From the NCBI GenBank assembly GCA_049520215.1, contig JBEKPZ010000294.1, positions 1 through 9,446 on the forward strand: a stretch of DNA of 9,446 nucleotides. Direction: 5' to 3'. Made by a program: the position numbers and the translations under genes. Shown one piece after another: positions 1 through 5,521 of this stretch. Position 1 is the stretch's first letter. Every line of letters begins with the position of its first letter. This stretch comes from Bog-159 sp049520215 (lineage in GTDB: Bacteria; Acidobacteriota; Terriglobia; Bryobacterales; Bryobacteraceae). The notes beneath the pieces were generated by a model that saw only the letters and a list, made by a program, of their open reading frames with translations, was not told the origin of the DNA and searched no databases.

Positions 1-878
1 ATGGCGATCGGGCTGGCGCATTGCTGGCGGATCTGCCGGAAGTACGCGAGGTCCTCCGGCGACAGCGGATCTTCCAGGAAAAAGAGCTTGAACTTTTCCG
101 CGTCTTTGCAGAATTGCACCGCCTGGTTGGGCGTGAGGCGCTCGTGCATGTCGTGCAGGAGTTCCACTTCGTCGCCTAATTCCTGCCGGCAAACTTCGAA
201 CAGCTTGATCGCGCGGCGAGCCTGATAGGCCGGTTCGAACATGGGCTTATCGGTGAGCGGTTTCAGCAGGGTTGCGGTTGGCGTGGCGCCGCGTCCGCTG
301 CCGTACCCCGACATCCCCGGCAGACCCACCTGCACGCGCACGTGGCGAAATCCCTGGGCCATGTACCGCTTGGCCGATTCCACCGTGTTGGAATACTCGG
401 CGCCCTCGGCATGGGCGTAAGCCGCCGCGGCCTCGCGGCACTTACCGCCGGCCAATTGATACACCGGCATTCCTGCCTGCCGGCCCTTGATGTCCCACAG
501 CGCCTGGTCGATTCCGCTGATCGCGTTATTCAGCACCGGGCCGTTTTTCCAGTAGGAGCTGTCGTAGCAGGATTGCCAGATGTCTTCAATGCGGTCCGTG
601 GTCTTGCCCATGAGGAATGGCTTGAGGTAACGCTCCACGGCGGGCTTGACCAGGTCGGCGCGTTGCGTGAAAGTGGCGCAGCCGTAGCCGTAGAGGCCGT
701 CTTGATCCGTCGTGATCTTGACCACCGAGAGGCGCAGACCGGCGGGCGCCGTGGCGATTACGGTGACGTCTTTGATGACCGGCGCCGGCAGGCCGTGGGC
801 AGCGGTTTGGGCGCGGGCGGGCAGCACGGCGGCTGGGCCCGCGGCGGCGACACTAGCAAGAAAGCCGCGGCGGTTCAT
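1..878 (-). CDS. Enolase-superfamily (mandelate racemase/muconate lactonizing) enzyme, mannonate dehydratase/RspA-like, Tat-exported, 3' end outside window
   Basis: Only the first 292 residues lie in the window; the frame runs off the left edge. Residues 2-24 form a Tat-type signal (NRRGFLAS, an alanine-rich core, then PARAQ), implying export. The rest resembles the mannonate dehydratase/RspA branch of the enolase superfamily: YWKNGPVLNNAISGIDQALW (109-128), the IKGRQAGMPVYQLAGGK block, R181 in VRVQVG with Y192 nearby (matching the catalytic Arg/Tyr of that branch), D243 and H245 in HDMHERLTP (metal ligand and catalytic His), and E269 in FLEDPLSPED (metal ligand). These enzymes dehydrate sugar acids such as D-mannonate using Mg2+. 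Exact substrate is not readable here. The ATG at 878 is preceded by GAGAGG overlapping the ccmD stop and only 10 bases separate the genes, so it is probably co-transcribed with ccm. Family call is firm; ManD specificity is inference. Confidence 0.85.
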   Translation of the reverse strand, partial: MNRRGFLASVAAAGPAAVLPARAQTAAHGLPAPVIKDVTVIATAPAGLRLSVVKITTDQDGLYGYGCATFTQRADLVKPAVERYLKPFLMGKTTDRIEDIWQSCYDSSYWKNGPVLNNAISGIDQALWDIKGRQAGMPVYQLAGGKCREAAAAYAHAEGAEYSNTVESAKRYMAQGFRHVRVQVGLPGMSGYGSGRGATPTATLLKPLTDKPMFEPAYQARRAIKLFEVCRQELGDEVELLHDMHERLTPNQAVQFCKDAEKFKLFFLEDPLSPEDLAYFRQIRQQCASPIA

Positions 879-888
879 GGCAGGCCTC

Positions 889-1044
889 TCACTTCCGGTC
901 CCTGTCGTCCAGCAGGCCTCTCAGTCCCTTGAGCTGCTCGGTGATCTTGCGCTCGCGCGAGACCAGGGAGAGCACGTAGACCACCAGGATCAGCCAGGCG
1001 GCCAGGAAGCCATAAAACATGAAAGTGAAATTGCGTGTGTCCAT
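889..1044 (-). CDS. ccmD: CcmD-like small membrane protein of the heme exporter complex
   Basis: This 51-residue gene starts at ATG 1044 and stops at TGA 889. The product has a short N-terminus (MDTRNFTF), one membrane helix at about residues 9-28 (FYGFLAAWLILVVYVLSLVS), then a charged tail beginning RERKITEQLKGL that looks helical. That layout and length fit CcmD, a single-pass protein that associates with CcmC and CcmE and helps release holo-CcmE with CcmAB. CcmD sequences are poorly conserved, so the name rests mainly on size, topology and position directly after ccmC (36-base gap). A weak CGGAA ribosome site lies about 7 bases before the ATG. Confidence 0.75.
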   Translation of the reverse strand: MDTRNFTFMFYGFLAAWLILVVYVLSLVSRERKITEQLKGLRGLLDDRDRK

Positions 1045-1058
1045 TTGATTTCCGTTTC

Positions 1059-1081
1059 GACAGGCTGAAGCCTGTCCTACC
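1059..1081. repeat. Short palindromic dispersed-type repeat (AGGCTGAAGCCT core), copy 1
   Basis: The sequence GACAGGCTGAAGCCTGTC is an inverted repeat with an 8-bp stem (GACAGGCT/AGCCTGTC) and a GA loop, followed by CTACC. It fills most of the gap between the ccmC stop (1083-1081) and ccmD. A near-identical element lies at 1770-1793 on the other side of ccmC. It looks like a REP-like intergenic element rather than a terminator, because no T-run follows on either strand. Confidence 0.75.
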
Positions 1082-1758
1082 TAAACCGCGTGCGCGTAGC
1101 GGCGCAGCGAATCGATTTCGCGCTGCACTTCCTCCTGGCGGAGGCGGATCAGCGACAGCACCACGGCCAGCAGAATGAGCGCCACGAGATTGAGCACGGC
1201 GGTCAGGTACATGGCCGGATCGATGCTGCCGCCGCCCCAGAAGACCGGCTGCGGATGCTGCGTGCGCCACCACTTGATCGAGAAAATGACGATGGGTACA
1301 TCGACGAAAGCGAAGATGTTGAAGACCGCCGAAATACGCGCGCGCGCGGTCGGCTCTTCGATAGCGCGGCGCAGCATCAGGTATCCGGCGTAGAGCAGCC
1401 AGCAGACCAGCGCGGAGGTGAGCCGCGCGTCCCAGGTCCACCAGATGCCCCAAATGATGCGTCCCCAGATGGACCCGGTGACCAGGTTGGCGGCCAGGAA
1501 GGCCAGGCCCACTTCGGTCACCGCGACGGAGATGGCGTCGTACTTGAGGTTCTTGGTGAGGAGGTAGCCAACGCTGGTGATTAAGGTGACGCCTGCGCAC
1601 AGCATGGCGGTGATGGCTGCCGGCACGTGGAAGAAGATGATGCGGTAGATCATCCCCTGGGAAGCTTCGTCGGGAAGCTGCATGAAGATCGAATAAAGAT
1701 CGCGGGCCAGCAGCACGGCGGCGATCGTGCCCAGGCCGTAGATTAGCTTTTCGCGCAT
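1081..1758 (-). CDS. ccmC: Heme exporter/handling protein CcmC
   Basis: This 225-residue, six-helix membrane protein of the heme handling protein family positions heme for covalent attachment to CcmE in the periplasm. Diagnostic features are H44 in FFHVPAA, the tryptophan-rich (WWD) motif WGIWWTWDARLTS at 103-115, and H168 in WRTQHPQPVFWG. The two histidines correspond to the axial heme ligands known in E. coli CcmC (His60 and His184). Length is close to that of other CcmC proteins. The ATG at 1758 has a strong GGAGG (plus-strand 1766-1770) seven bases upstream. It follows ccmB after 29 bases that are mostly a palindromic repeat, and precedes ccmD. Identification is firm. Confidence 0.95.
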   Translation of the reverse strand: MREKLIYGLGTIAAVLLARDLYSIFMQLPDEASQGMIYRIIFFHVPAAITAMLCAGVTLITSVGYLLTKNLKYDAISVAVTEVGLAFLAANLVTGSIWGRIIWGIWWTWDARLTSALVCWLLYAGYLMLRRAIEEPTARARISAVFNIFAFVDVPIVIFSIKWWRTQHPQPVFWGGGSIDPAMYLTAVLNLVALILLAVVLSLIRLRQEEVQREIDSLRRYAHAV

Positions 1759-1769
1759 AAGAAAACCTC

Positions 1770-1793
1770 CACAGGCTAAAGCCTGTGCTACCC
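1770..1793. repeat. Short palindromic dispersed-type repeat (AGGCTAAAGCCT core), copy 2
   Basis: CACAGGCTAAAGCCTGTG is an inverted repeat with a CACAGGCT/AGCCTGTG stem and an AA loop, followed by CTACCC. It shares layout and most bases with the copy at 1059-1081, including the trailing CTACC. On the minus strand its conserved CTA supplies the TAG stop of ccmB (1790-1788), and its far edge abuts the GGAGG ribosome site of ccmC. An RNA hairpin here could tune relative ccmB/ccmC expression; that is inference. Confidence 0.75.
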
Positions 1794-2468
1794 AACCAGC
1801 ACGGTCTCCAGCAGCACCAGAGACAGCGCTGTAAAAATCACATCGAAAGCCACCATCAGGCGCAGCCAGACTTCATTCTCGCCGCCCAGCGGCTTTCCCG
1901 CAATCAACTGCATGGTCAACTGCATGGCGCTCATCAGGACCGGGATCAGCATGGGATAAACCAGCAATGGCGCCATCAGTTCGCGCAACCGGATATTCAC
2001 GGTCAGCGCGCTGAAGATGGTCCCGATGACGGTGAGCCCCCACGTGCCCAGCGCCAACACCAACAGCAAAGACCAGATCTGGCTGGTCCAGTGCACATTA
2101 TAGAAGATACCGAAGACCGGCAACGAAACCAGTTCCACCGAAATCACCAGCAGGAAGTTGGCGAGGGCTTTGCCCATGAACAGCGCGGCGCCGGAGATGG
2201 GCGCGGCGACCAGGGCATCCAGGCAATCGTTGGGCACCTCGCGCGCGAAGCTGCGGTTCAGCACCAGCGTGCCGGCGAAGGCGAACACGATCCACAGCAA
2301 GCCGCCGGACATTTCGCGCGTCTGCTCCTCCAGGGGATCGAAGGCGAAACTGAACAGGACCAAGATGACTAGCGCGAAGGCCAGCGATGCGTTGATGGCT
2401 TCCTTGGTGCGAAGCTCGGCGCGCAGGTCCTTTCTGGCGATCACCAGCGTTTGCCGGAAGAAGTCCAT
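1788..2468 (-). CDS. ccmB: Heme exporter permease CcmB
   Basis: The product has 226 residues and about six membrane helices, matching the usual CcmB length. CcmB is the permease partner of the CcmA ATPase; together with CcmC/D they release heme-loaded CcmE. Recognisable family features are the N-terminal RKDLRAELRTKEAI segment, GLLWIVFAFAGTLVLNRSF (56-74), LDALVAAPISGAALFMGK (83-100) and LRELMAPLLVYPMLIPVL (161-178). The start ATG (2468-2466) shares one base with the ccmA stop (TGATG), a classic translational-coupling junction. A longer open reading from 2828 in the same frame runs antiparallel to nothing but through ccmA and is not the start. The TAG stop lies inside the palindromic repeat at 1770-1793. 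Confidence 0.93.
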   Translation of the reverse strand: MDFFRQTLVIARKDLRAELRTKEAINASLAFALVILVLFSFAFDPLEEQTREMSGGLLWIVFAFAGTLVLNRSFAREVPNDCLDALVAAPISGAALFMGKALANFLLVISVELVSLPVFGIFYNVHWTSQIWSLLLVLALGTWGLTVIGTIFSALTVNIRLRELMAPLLVYPMLIPVLMSAMQLTMQLIAGKPLGGENEVWLRLMVAFDVIFTALSLVLLETVLVG

Positions 2469-3166
2469 CAGGCCTCGTCGTAGTGCGCGTAGACCCAGCC
2501 GGGGTCGGCCACCATTTGCGCGGTGCGCTCGCCGTGAAAGGCAACCTTGCCGCGGTTCAAAAGGGCCACGTGGGTGGCCAGTTCGAGGGCTTCGCGCAAC
2601 TGGTGGGTGGACATGACCACGGTCCGGCCTTCGGCCAGGGCTTCCCGCAGAAGGCGTTGCAGCACGGCGATGGCGCGGTCGTCGAGCGCGGTGAAGGGCT
2701 CGTCCAGCAGCAGCACGGAAGGTTGATGCAGGAACGCACGGGCCACCGCCAGGCGCTGCCGCATGCCGCGCGAGAACTCGCGCACCAGGCCGTCTTTGAC
2801 CCGGTCCAGGCCGGTGCGCTCCAGCCACTCCATGGCAGACTTGTGGGGATCGGGCAGATTGTAGAGCCGCCCGAACAGGGTCAGATTTTCCAGCGCGGAC
2901 AACTCGTCGTAGACGGAAATGCCATGGCCGATCCAGCCCACGCGGCGGCGGGTTTCTGTTTCGCGCGGATCGTTGCCGAAGATGCGGACCTGTCCGCGGC
3001 CGGCTTTGGAAAAGCCGCCGATGATGCGCAGCAGGGTGGTCTTCCCCGCCCCGTTACGGCCGATCAAGGCCAGACAGGCGCCCGGATCGGCGTGCAGGAT
3101 CACGTCGCGCAGCGCGGGATAGTCGCCGTAGAACTTCCAGACACCCTCAGCGGCGACGGCGCTCAT
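2468..3166 (-). CDS. ccmA: Heme exporter ATP-binding protein CcmA
   Basis: A 232-residue ABC ATPase that powers the CcmABCD complex on the cytoplasmic face. Counting from ATG 3166: Walker A GRNGAGKTT (36-44), ABC signature FSRGMRQR (131-138), Walker B VLLLDEP (151-157) and switch His in MSTHQ (H188). The SRGM(R)QR signature is typical of CcmA. I chose ATG 3166 because AAAGGA lies five bases upstream and the ABC fold begins directly after it. An in-frame ATG at 3217 would add 17 polar residues but has no well-spaced ribosome site. A promoter-like element lies at 3214-3258. The stop overlaps the ccmB start, so A and B are coupled. Confidence 0.93.
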   Translation of the reverse strand: MSAVAAEGVWKFYGDYPALRDVILHADPGACLALIGRNGAGKTTLLRIIGGFSKAGRGQVRIFGNDPRETETRRRVGWIGHGISVYDELSALENLTLFGRLYNLPDPHKSAMEWLERTGLDRVKDGLVREFSRGMRQRLAVARAFLHQPSVLLLDEPFTALDDRAIAVLQRLLREALAEGRTVVMSTHQLREALELATHVALLNRGKVAFHGERTAQMVADPGWVYAHYDEA

Positions 3167-3213
3167 TGTTTCCTTTCGCGGTGACGACTTGTCATCCGTT
3201 CCACTCTCTCGCG

Positions 3214-3258
3214 CCATCCCGCCGAAACATCAGTATATCTGAAAGCGAGCGAGATATC
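3214..3258 (-). promoter_or_regulatory. Putative ccmA promoter/operator, shared with ccmE
   Basis: On the minus strand this holds CGCTTTCAGATATACT (plus 3247-3232), with TATACT (3237-3232) as a good -10 candidate 65 bases before the ccmA ATG at 3166. The same 16 bases occur exactly in front of ccmE at 8515-8500. In an ungapped alignment of 45 bases, 34 match. No TTGACA-like -35 is present at 17 bases from TATACT in either copy, so the element may be read by a non-standard sigma factor or be partly an operator. The repetition is seen directly; the promoter role is inferred. Confidence 0.55.
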
Positions 3259-3279
3259 CCCGACATCGGCATGCATTAA

Positions 3280-3730
3280 TCAGCAGAACGGAGTCAGAAC
3301 CGCCAATTCGGAAAACACTCCGAAGTCCTCCGTATTAAAGGTGTAGATTCGGTCGACGTTATTGGCCTTCATCGTCGCCACGATTTGCAAATCAAACACG
3401 GCCGCGCCAGTGACGGGGCGGCGCTCCACCAGTTCCATCCAGCCAATCGCCACACCGGCTGGGGCCGGCAGCACATGAACACCCGGGTATGCAAGCAAAA
3501 CCGAAAGTGCCCGAAGGGCCTCGCCTGGGGAACGCGGGACAGCCACGCGCCGCTTGTCTGGTGACAATCGAATAGAACTCGGCAAGGATCTGCGACGTCA
3601 CAAACAGGATTGTGGCGGGATCGCGAGCCGCGTTAAGCAGAGCGAGCGAGGCGGCGTGCTGTGGCGCATCGACGTCAAGAGCGTAAACCAGGATGTTCGC
3701 ATCGACAACTCCCGGCTCAACCGACGTCAT
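3280..3730 (-). pseudogene. PIN-domain VapC-type toxin ribonuclease, frameshifted
   Basis: Two overlapping frames together make one PIN domain of about 149 residues. Frame one (ATG 3730) gives the N-terminal half with VVDANILVYALD (D10) and LAEFYSIVT (E51). Homology then continues one base later in the next frame from about 3558: DKRRVAVPRSPGEALR, PVTGAAVFDLQIVATM (D113) and FNTEDF (D135), ending at TGA 3280. All four acidic residues that bind metal in PIN nucleases are present across the two parts. A single extra base near 3559 explains the break. Unshifted, frame one would run to 3392 with an unrelated tail. PIN toxins of VapBC pairs cleave RNA, often tRNA. The start overlaps the antitoxin by 14 bases. 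The lesion may be a real mutation, recoding, or an assembly error. Confidence 0.8.
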
Positions 3731-3932
3731 CGCAGATGTCTCGCCGGCGGAAGCTGCCGCGTGCCCCTAGGTGCCATTTGGGCAACTCAGCGGCAGTGCA
3801 GTGACCGGCCGCCACCGTCGGATCCCCGTTCTCATTCATGAGACGTTCCAGGAGAGCGTCGATGGAGAGACCAAGCTCACCAGCCTTGGCGGCCAAGCGA
3901 GTCTCGGTCTTAGTCGAAATGTCGATGCCCAT
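3717..3932 (-). CDS. VapB-type antitoxin, small
   Basis: A 71-residue protein beginning MGIDISTKTETRLAAKAGEL followed by GLSIDALLERLMNE, the pattern of short ribbon-helix-helix-like antitoxins found in front of PIN toxins: a beta strand, a helix with alternating charged and Ala residues, then a second helix. The C-terminal half (from about residue 37) would be the flexible toxin-neutralising part. The ATG at 3932 has GGAAGG eight bases upstream. It overlaps the toxin start by 14 bases, as usual for coupled vapBC operons. It remains intact although the toxin frame is broken. Such antitoxins normally repress their own promoter with the toxin. The pairing call is strong; the exact antitoxin family is less certain. 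Confidence 0.75.
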   Translation of the reverse strand: MGIDISTKTETRLAAKAGELGLSIDALLERLMNENGDPTVAAGHCTAAELPKWHLGARGSFRRRDICDDVG

Positions 3933-3949
3933 AGCTTCCGCCTTCCATC

Positions 3950-3955
3950 ATTATG
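3950..3955 (-). promoter_or_regulatory. Possible -10 box for the vapBC pair
   Basis: CATAAT on the minus strand (five of six bases to TATAAT) sits 17 bases before the antitoxin ATG, leaving a short leader that contains the GGAAGG ribosome site. The best -35 at 18 bases spacing is TGCCGC (3979-3974), which is poor. The 102-base gap between this gene and the preceding one (4034-3933) holds no other clear signal. Confidence 0.25.
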
Positions 3956-4034
3956 CCATACCGCCCCGCGGACGCGGCACTGCTCGAATTACCATTGGTC
4001 CGACGACGCCGCACGCATGACGCGTCCAGCTCTC

Positions 4035-5108
4035 CTAGCGGCGACCGCGCTCGCTCTTTCCTTTTACCCCTCCCTGACGGTCGGGGCTCGGAAGGCCGGC
4101 GGCCGTCTGGTCGCGGTCCCCAACGGCGGCGGCCGGCTGGGCGCGGTAGAGCAGGATGAACCCGAGCGCCAGGATACCGAGAGCCAGCGCCAGTATCCAC
4201 TTCATGTTTTGCTGGAAGATCTTGGGCGCAATCTCTTCGACGGGAGGGCCGCTATCGCCGGCGTCCGCATCGGCGGCCGCCGCGGCGGGCATGGAGCCGG
4301 CTATCTCGACTTTATAACTGGCGGTTTTGACGCTGTAGACGGTGGCCTGCGAGCGCGGCTCCTGACCCTTGTTTTCGACTCCTTCACCCTTCAGCGTGAC
4401 GCCGTTGGGGACGACCAGCAGAGTGGGCTCTTCGGTTTTGCCGATGGTCTTACCTTCGAAGACGGCGCTCGAGCTATAAGGCAACAGGTAAGTGACCTGA
4501 ATGTTGGTTTCGCCGGGCTTGATGGGGAAATCGATCTTGTAGATATCCTTCTGTTTGGTTTTGTCGGGGGCGCGATCGATGGGCATGCCCTGCGGCGCGG
4601 TGGCCTTGACCTGCGCGATGCCTTTAGCCGCGGTGGGGAGATAGAACTTCAACGTGCCGCCATCGGGATCGTTGTAAGTAGTCGTGCCACCGTTAGTGAA
4701 GATGAAGCCTTCGTTCACGGACATCTGTGCGCCGCTGGGCTGAAAGATCAGAAAATGGCGCGAGATGCGGGCCGCGCCCGGCTGCTTGGACGAGTTATAC
4801 ACATCGAGCGACAGGCCGGACGAGGCGGAGCCGGGCGGCAGCATGTGATTGTAAGTCACGCCATCGTAGGCCGTCTGGATGAGGTGCGGGCCTTGCGGGG
4901 TTTGATCGATGTGGAACTTACCCTGCGCGCCGGACTTGACGCTTTCGACCGACTCCATGCCGGCCTGGCCGAGTTTGTAGAGTGTCACCGTGGCGCCGGA
5001 TTGCGGCTGGCCGGTGGTCTTGTTGACCACCGTGCCGTCCACAGCGGCAAACAATGGAACCACAGATAGACACAGATAAACACAGATGGCTTGGGCGCGG
5101 CTTCTCAT
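4035..5108 (-). CDS. Exported, C-terminally membrane-anchored protein with carboxypeptidase-regulatory-like domain, ccm-linked
   Basis: The 357-residue product has a signal peptide (about 1-22, ending PLFAA), then a beta-rich carboxypeptidase-regulatory-like/Ig-like domain at about 23-110 (VDGTVVNKTTGQPQSGATVTLY, GKFHIDQTPQG, YNHMLPPGS). A second beta-rich region of unknown type spans about 110-290, followed by an Ala/Asp-rich linker and one membrane helix at about 304-322 (WILALALGILALGFILLY). The final tail of about 35 basic residues is predicted cytoplasmic. ATG 5108 was chosen because it forms an ATGA overlap with the preceding stop and is directly followed by the hydrophobic segment; the longer start at 5177 would lie inside the zinc-ribbon gene. 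The signal peptide core and the tail are both encoded by repeat DNA. Function is unknown; position suggests a periplasmic role in cytochrome c maturation. Confidence 0.8.
   Translation of the reverse strand: MRSRAQAICVYLCLSVVPLFAAVDGTVVNKTTGQPQSGATVTLYKLGQAGMESVESVKSGAQGKFHIDQTPQGPHLIQTAYDGVTYNHMLPPGSASSGLSLDVYNSSKQPGAARISRHFLIFQPSGAQMSVNEGFIFTNGGTTTYNDPDGGTLKFYLPTAAKGIAQVKATAPQGMPIDRAPDKTKQKDIYKIDFPIKPGETNIQVTYLLPYSSSAVFEGKTIGKTEEPTLLVVPNGVTLKGEGVENKGQEPRSQATVYSVKTASYKVEIAGSMPAAAAADADAGDSGPPVEEIAPKIFQQNMKWILALALGILALGFILLYRAQPAAAVGDRDQTAAGLPSPDRQGGVKGKSERGRR
4070..4091. repeat. Dispersed-type repeat CTnnCTGACGnnCGnGGCTC, copy 1
   Basis: The plus strand reads CTCCCTGACGGTCGGGGCTC. It matches, in opposite orientation, the sequence at 6004-5983 at the pattern CTnnCTGACGnnCGnGGCTC. 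Here it encodes residues 340-347 (PSPDRQGG) of the carboxypeptidase-regulatory-like protein, downstream of its membrane helix, so the C-terminal tail looks repeat-derived. Confidence 0.6.
5061..5090. repeat. Three tandem 10-base units CACAGATnnn
   Basis: On the plus strand the units are CACAGATAGA, CACAGATAAA and CACAGATGGC. The first seven bases are identical in all three. Read on the minus strand they become ATCTGTG repeats that encode residues 7-17 (AICVYLCLSVV), the hydrophobic core of the signal peptide of the gene starting at 5108. From memory, CCACAGAT tandem arrays of this kind are dispersed in several environmental bacterial phyla; that needs checking. Confidence 0.75.
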
Positions 5109-5521
5109 GCTTGCACCTGCATCGGCTTGCCGCATTCGCCGCAGAACTTCAGCGGTTGGGGGAACTTCGCGCCGCAATGCGGGCAGGTCAGCGGATCGAT
5201 GGGCTTGGGCGCGGGCGCGGCTGGGGATGGCGCGGCTCCGTTGGGGCTCAGTTGCAGCTTGAGGCGGTCCACTTCGGCCATCACGCCGGCCAGTTCGCGT
5301 TGCAAATCCTTCTTGGTCTGTTGGTAGTCTTGGTCGCTGAGTTTGCCGACACGGTACTCGAACTGGAGGTCGCGCAGGTTTTCGTAGATAGCGGCTTTGC
5401 GTTCGTCCAAATGTTGAAAGGGGGAAACCGGCTCGGGCTCGGGCAGATCCTTGGCCCGTACCGTCAGGATGAAGAACATCGCCCCGACGGCGATGAGCGC
5501 TGCTATGATCCAGATAATCAT
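5105..5521 (-). CDS. Membrane-anchored coiled-coil zinc-ribbon protein, CcmI-like N-terminal part
   Basis: The 138-residue product has an N-terminal membrane helix (2-21), a charged helical/coiled-coil segment at about 36-91 (LDERKAAIYENLRDLQFEYR, then GKLSDQDYQQTKKDLQRELA), a Pro/Ala-rich linker (93-110) and a C-terminal zinc ribbon with C113-P-H-C116 and C127-G-E-C130. The helix followed by an ERK-x-x-IYENLRDLEFEY-like segment resembles the N-terminal region of the CcmI/CycH group, which has a TPR domain where this one has a zinc ribbon. It could therefore help hold or deliver apocytochrome. The start ATG (5521) directly follows the TAA of the ccmH-like gene, with GGAG just before it; the stop overlaps the next ATG (ATGA). 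A ccm role is inferred from this coupling. Confidence 0.8.
   Translation of the reverse strand: MIIWIIAALIAVGAMFFILTVRAKDLPEPEPVSPFQHLDERKAAIYENLRDLQFEYRVGKLSDQDYQQTKKDLQRELAGVMAEVDRLKLQLSPNGAAPSPAAPAPKPIDPLTCPHCGAKFPQPLKFCGECGKPMQVQA

Noticed and set aside
875..1795. 306-codon minus-strand open frame overlapping ccmC and ccmD
   Set aside because: It is a shifted frame over the well-recognised ccmC and ccmD; the translation is Arg/His/Pro-rich without any domain.
2469..2828. N-terminal extension of ccmB to 2828
   Set aside because: The extension reads through ccmA in another frame. The ATG at 2468 gives the normal CcmB length and a TGATG junction.
3771..5069. 432-codon open frame on the plus strand
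   Set aside because: It lies antisense to the carboxypeptidase-regulatory-like gene and the antitoxin, matches no family I know, and its composition is that of a GC-rich reverse frame. The minus-strand genes have clear domains and coupled starts.
5061..5090. Possible start of a CRISPR or satellite array
   Set aside because: There are only three 10-base units without spacers, embedded in a coding region.
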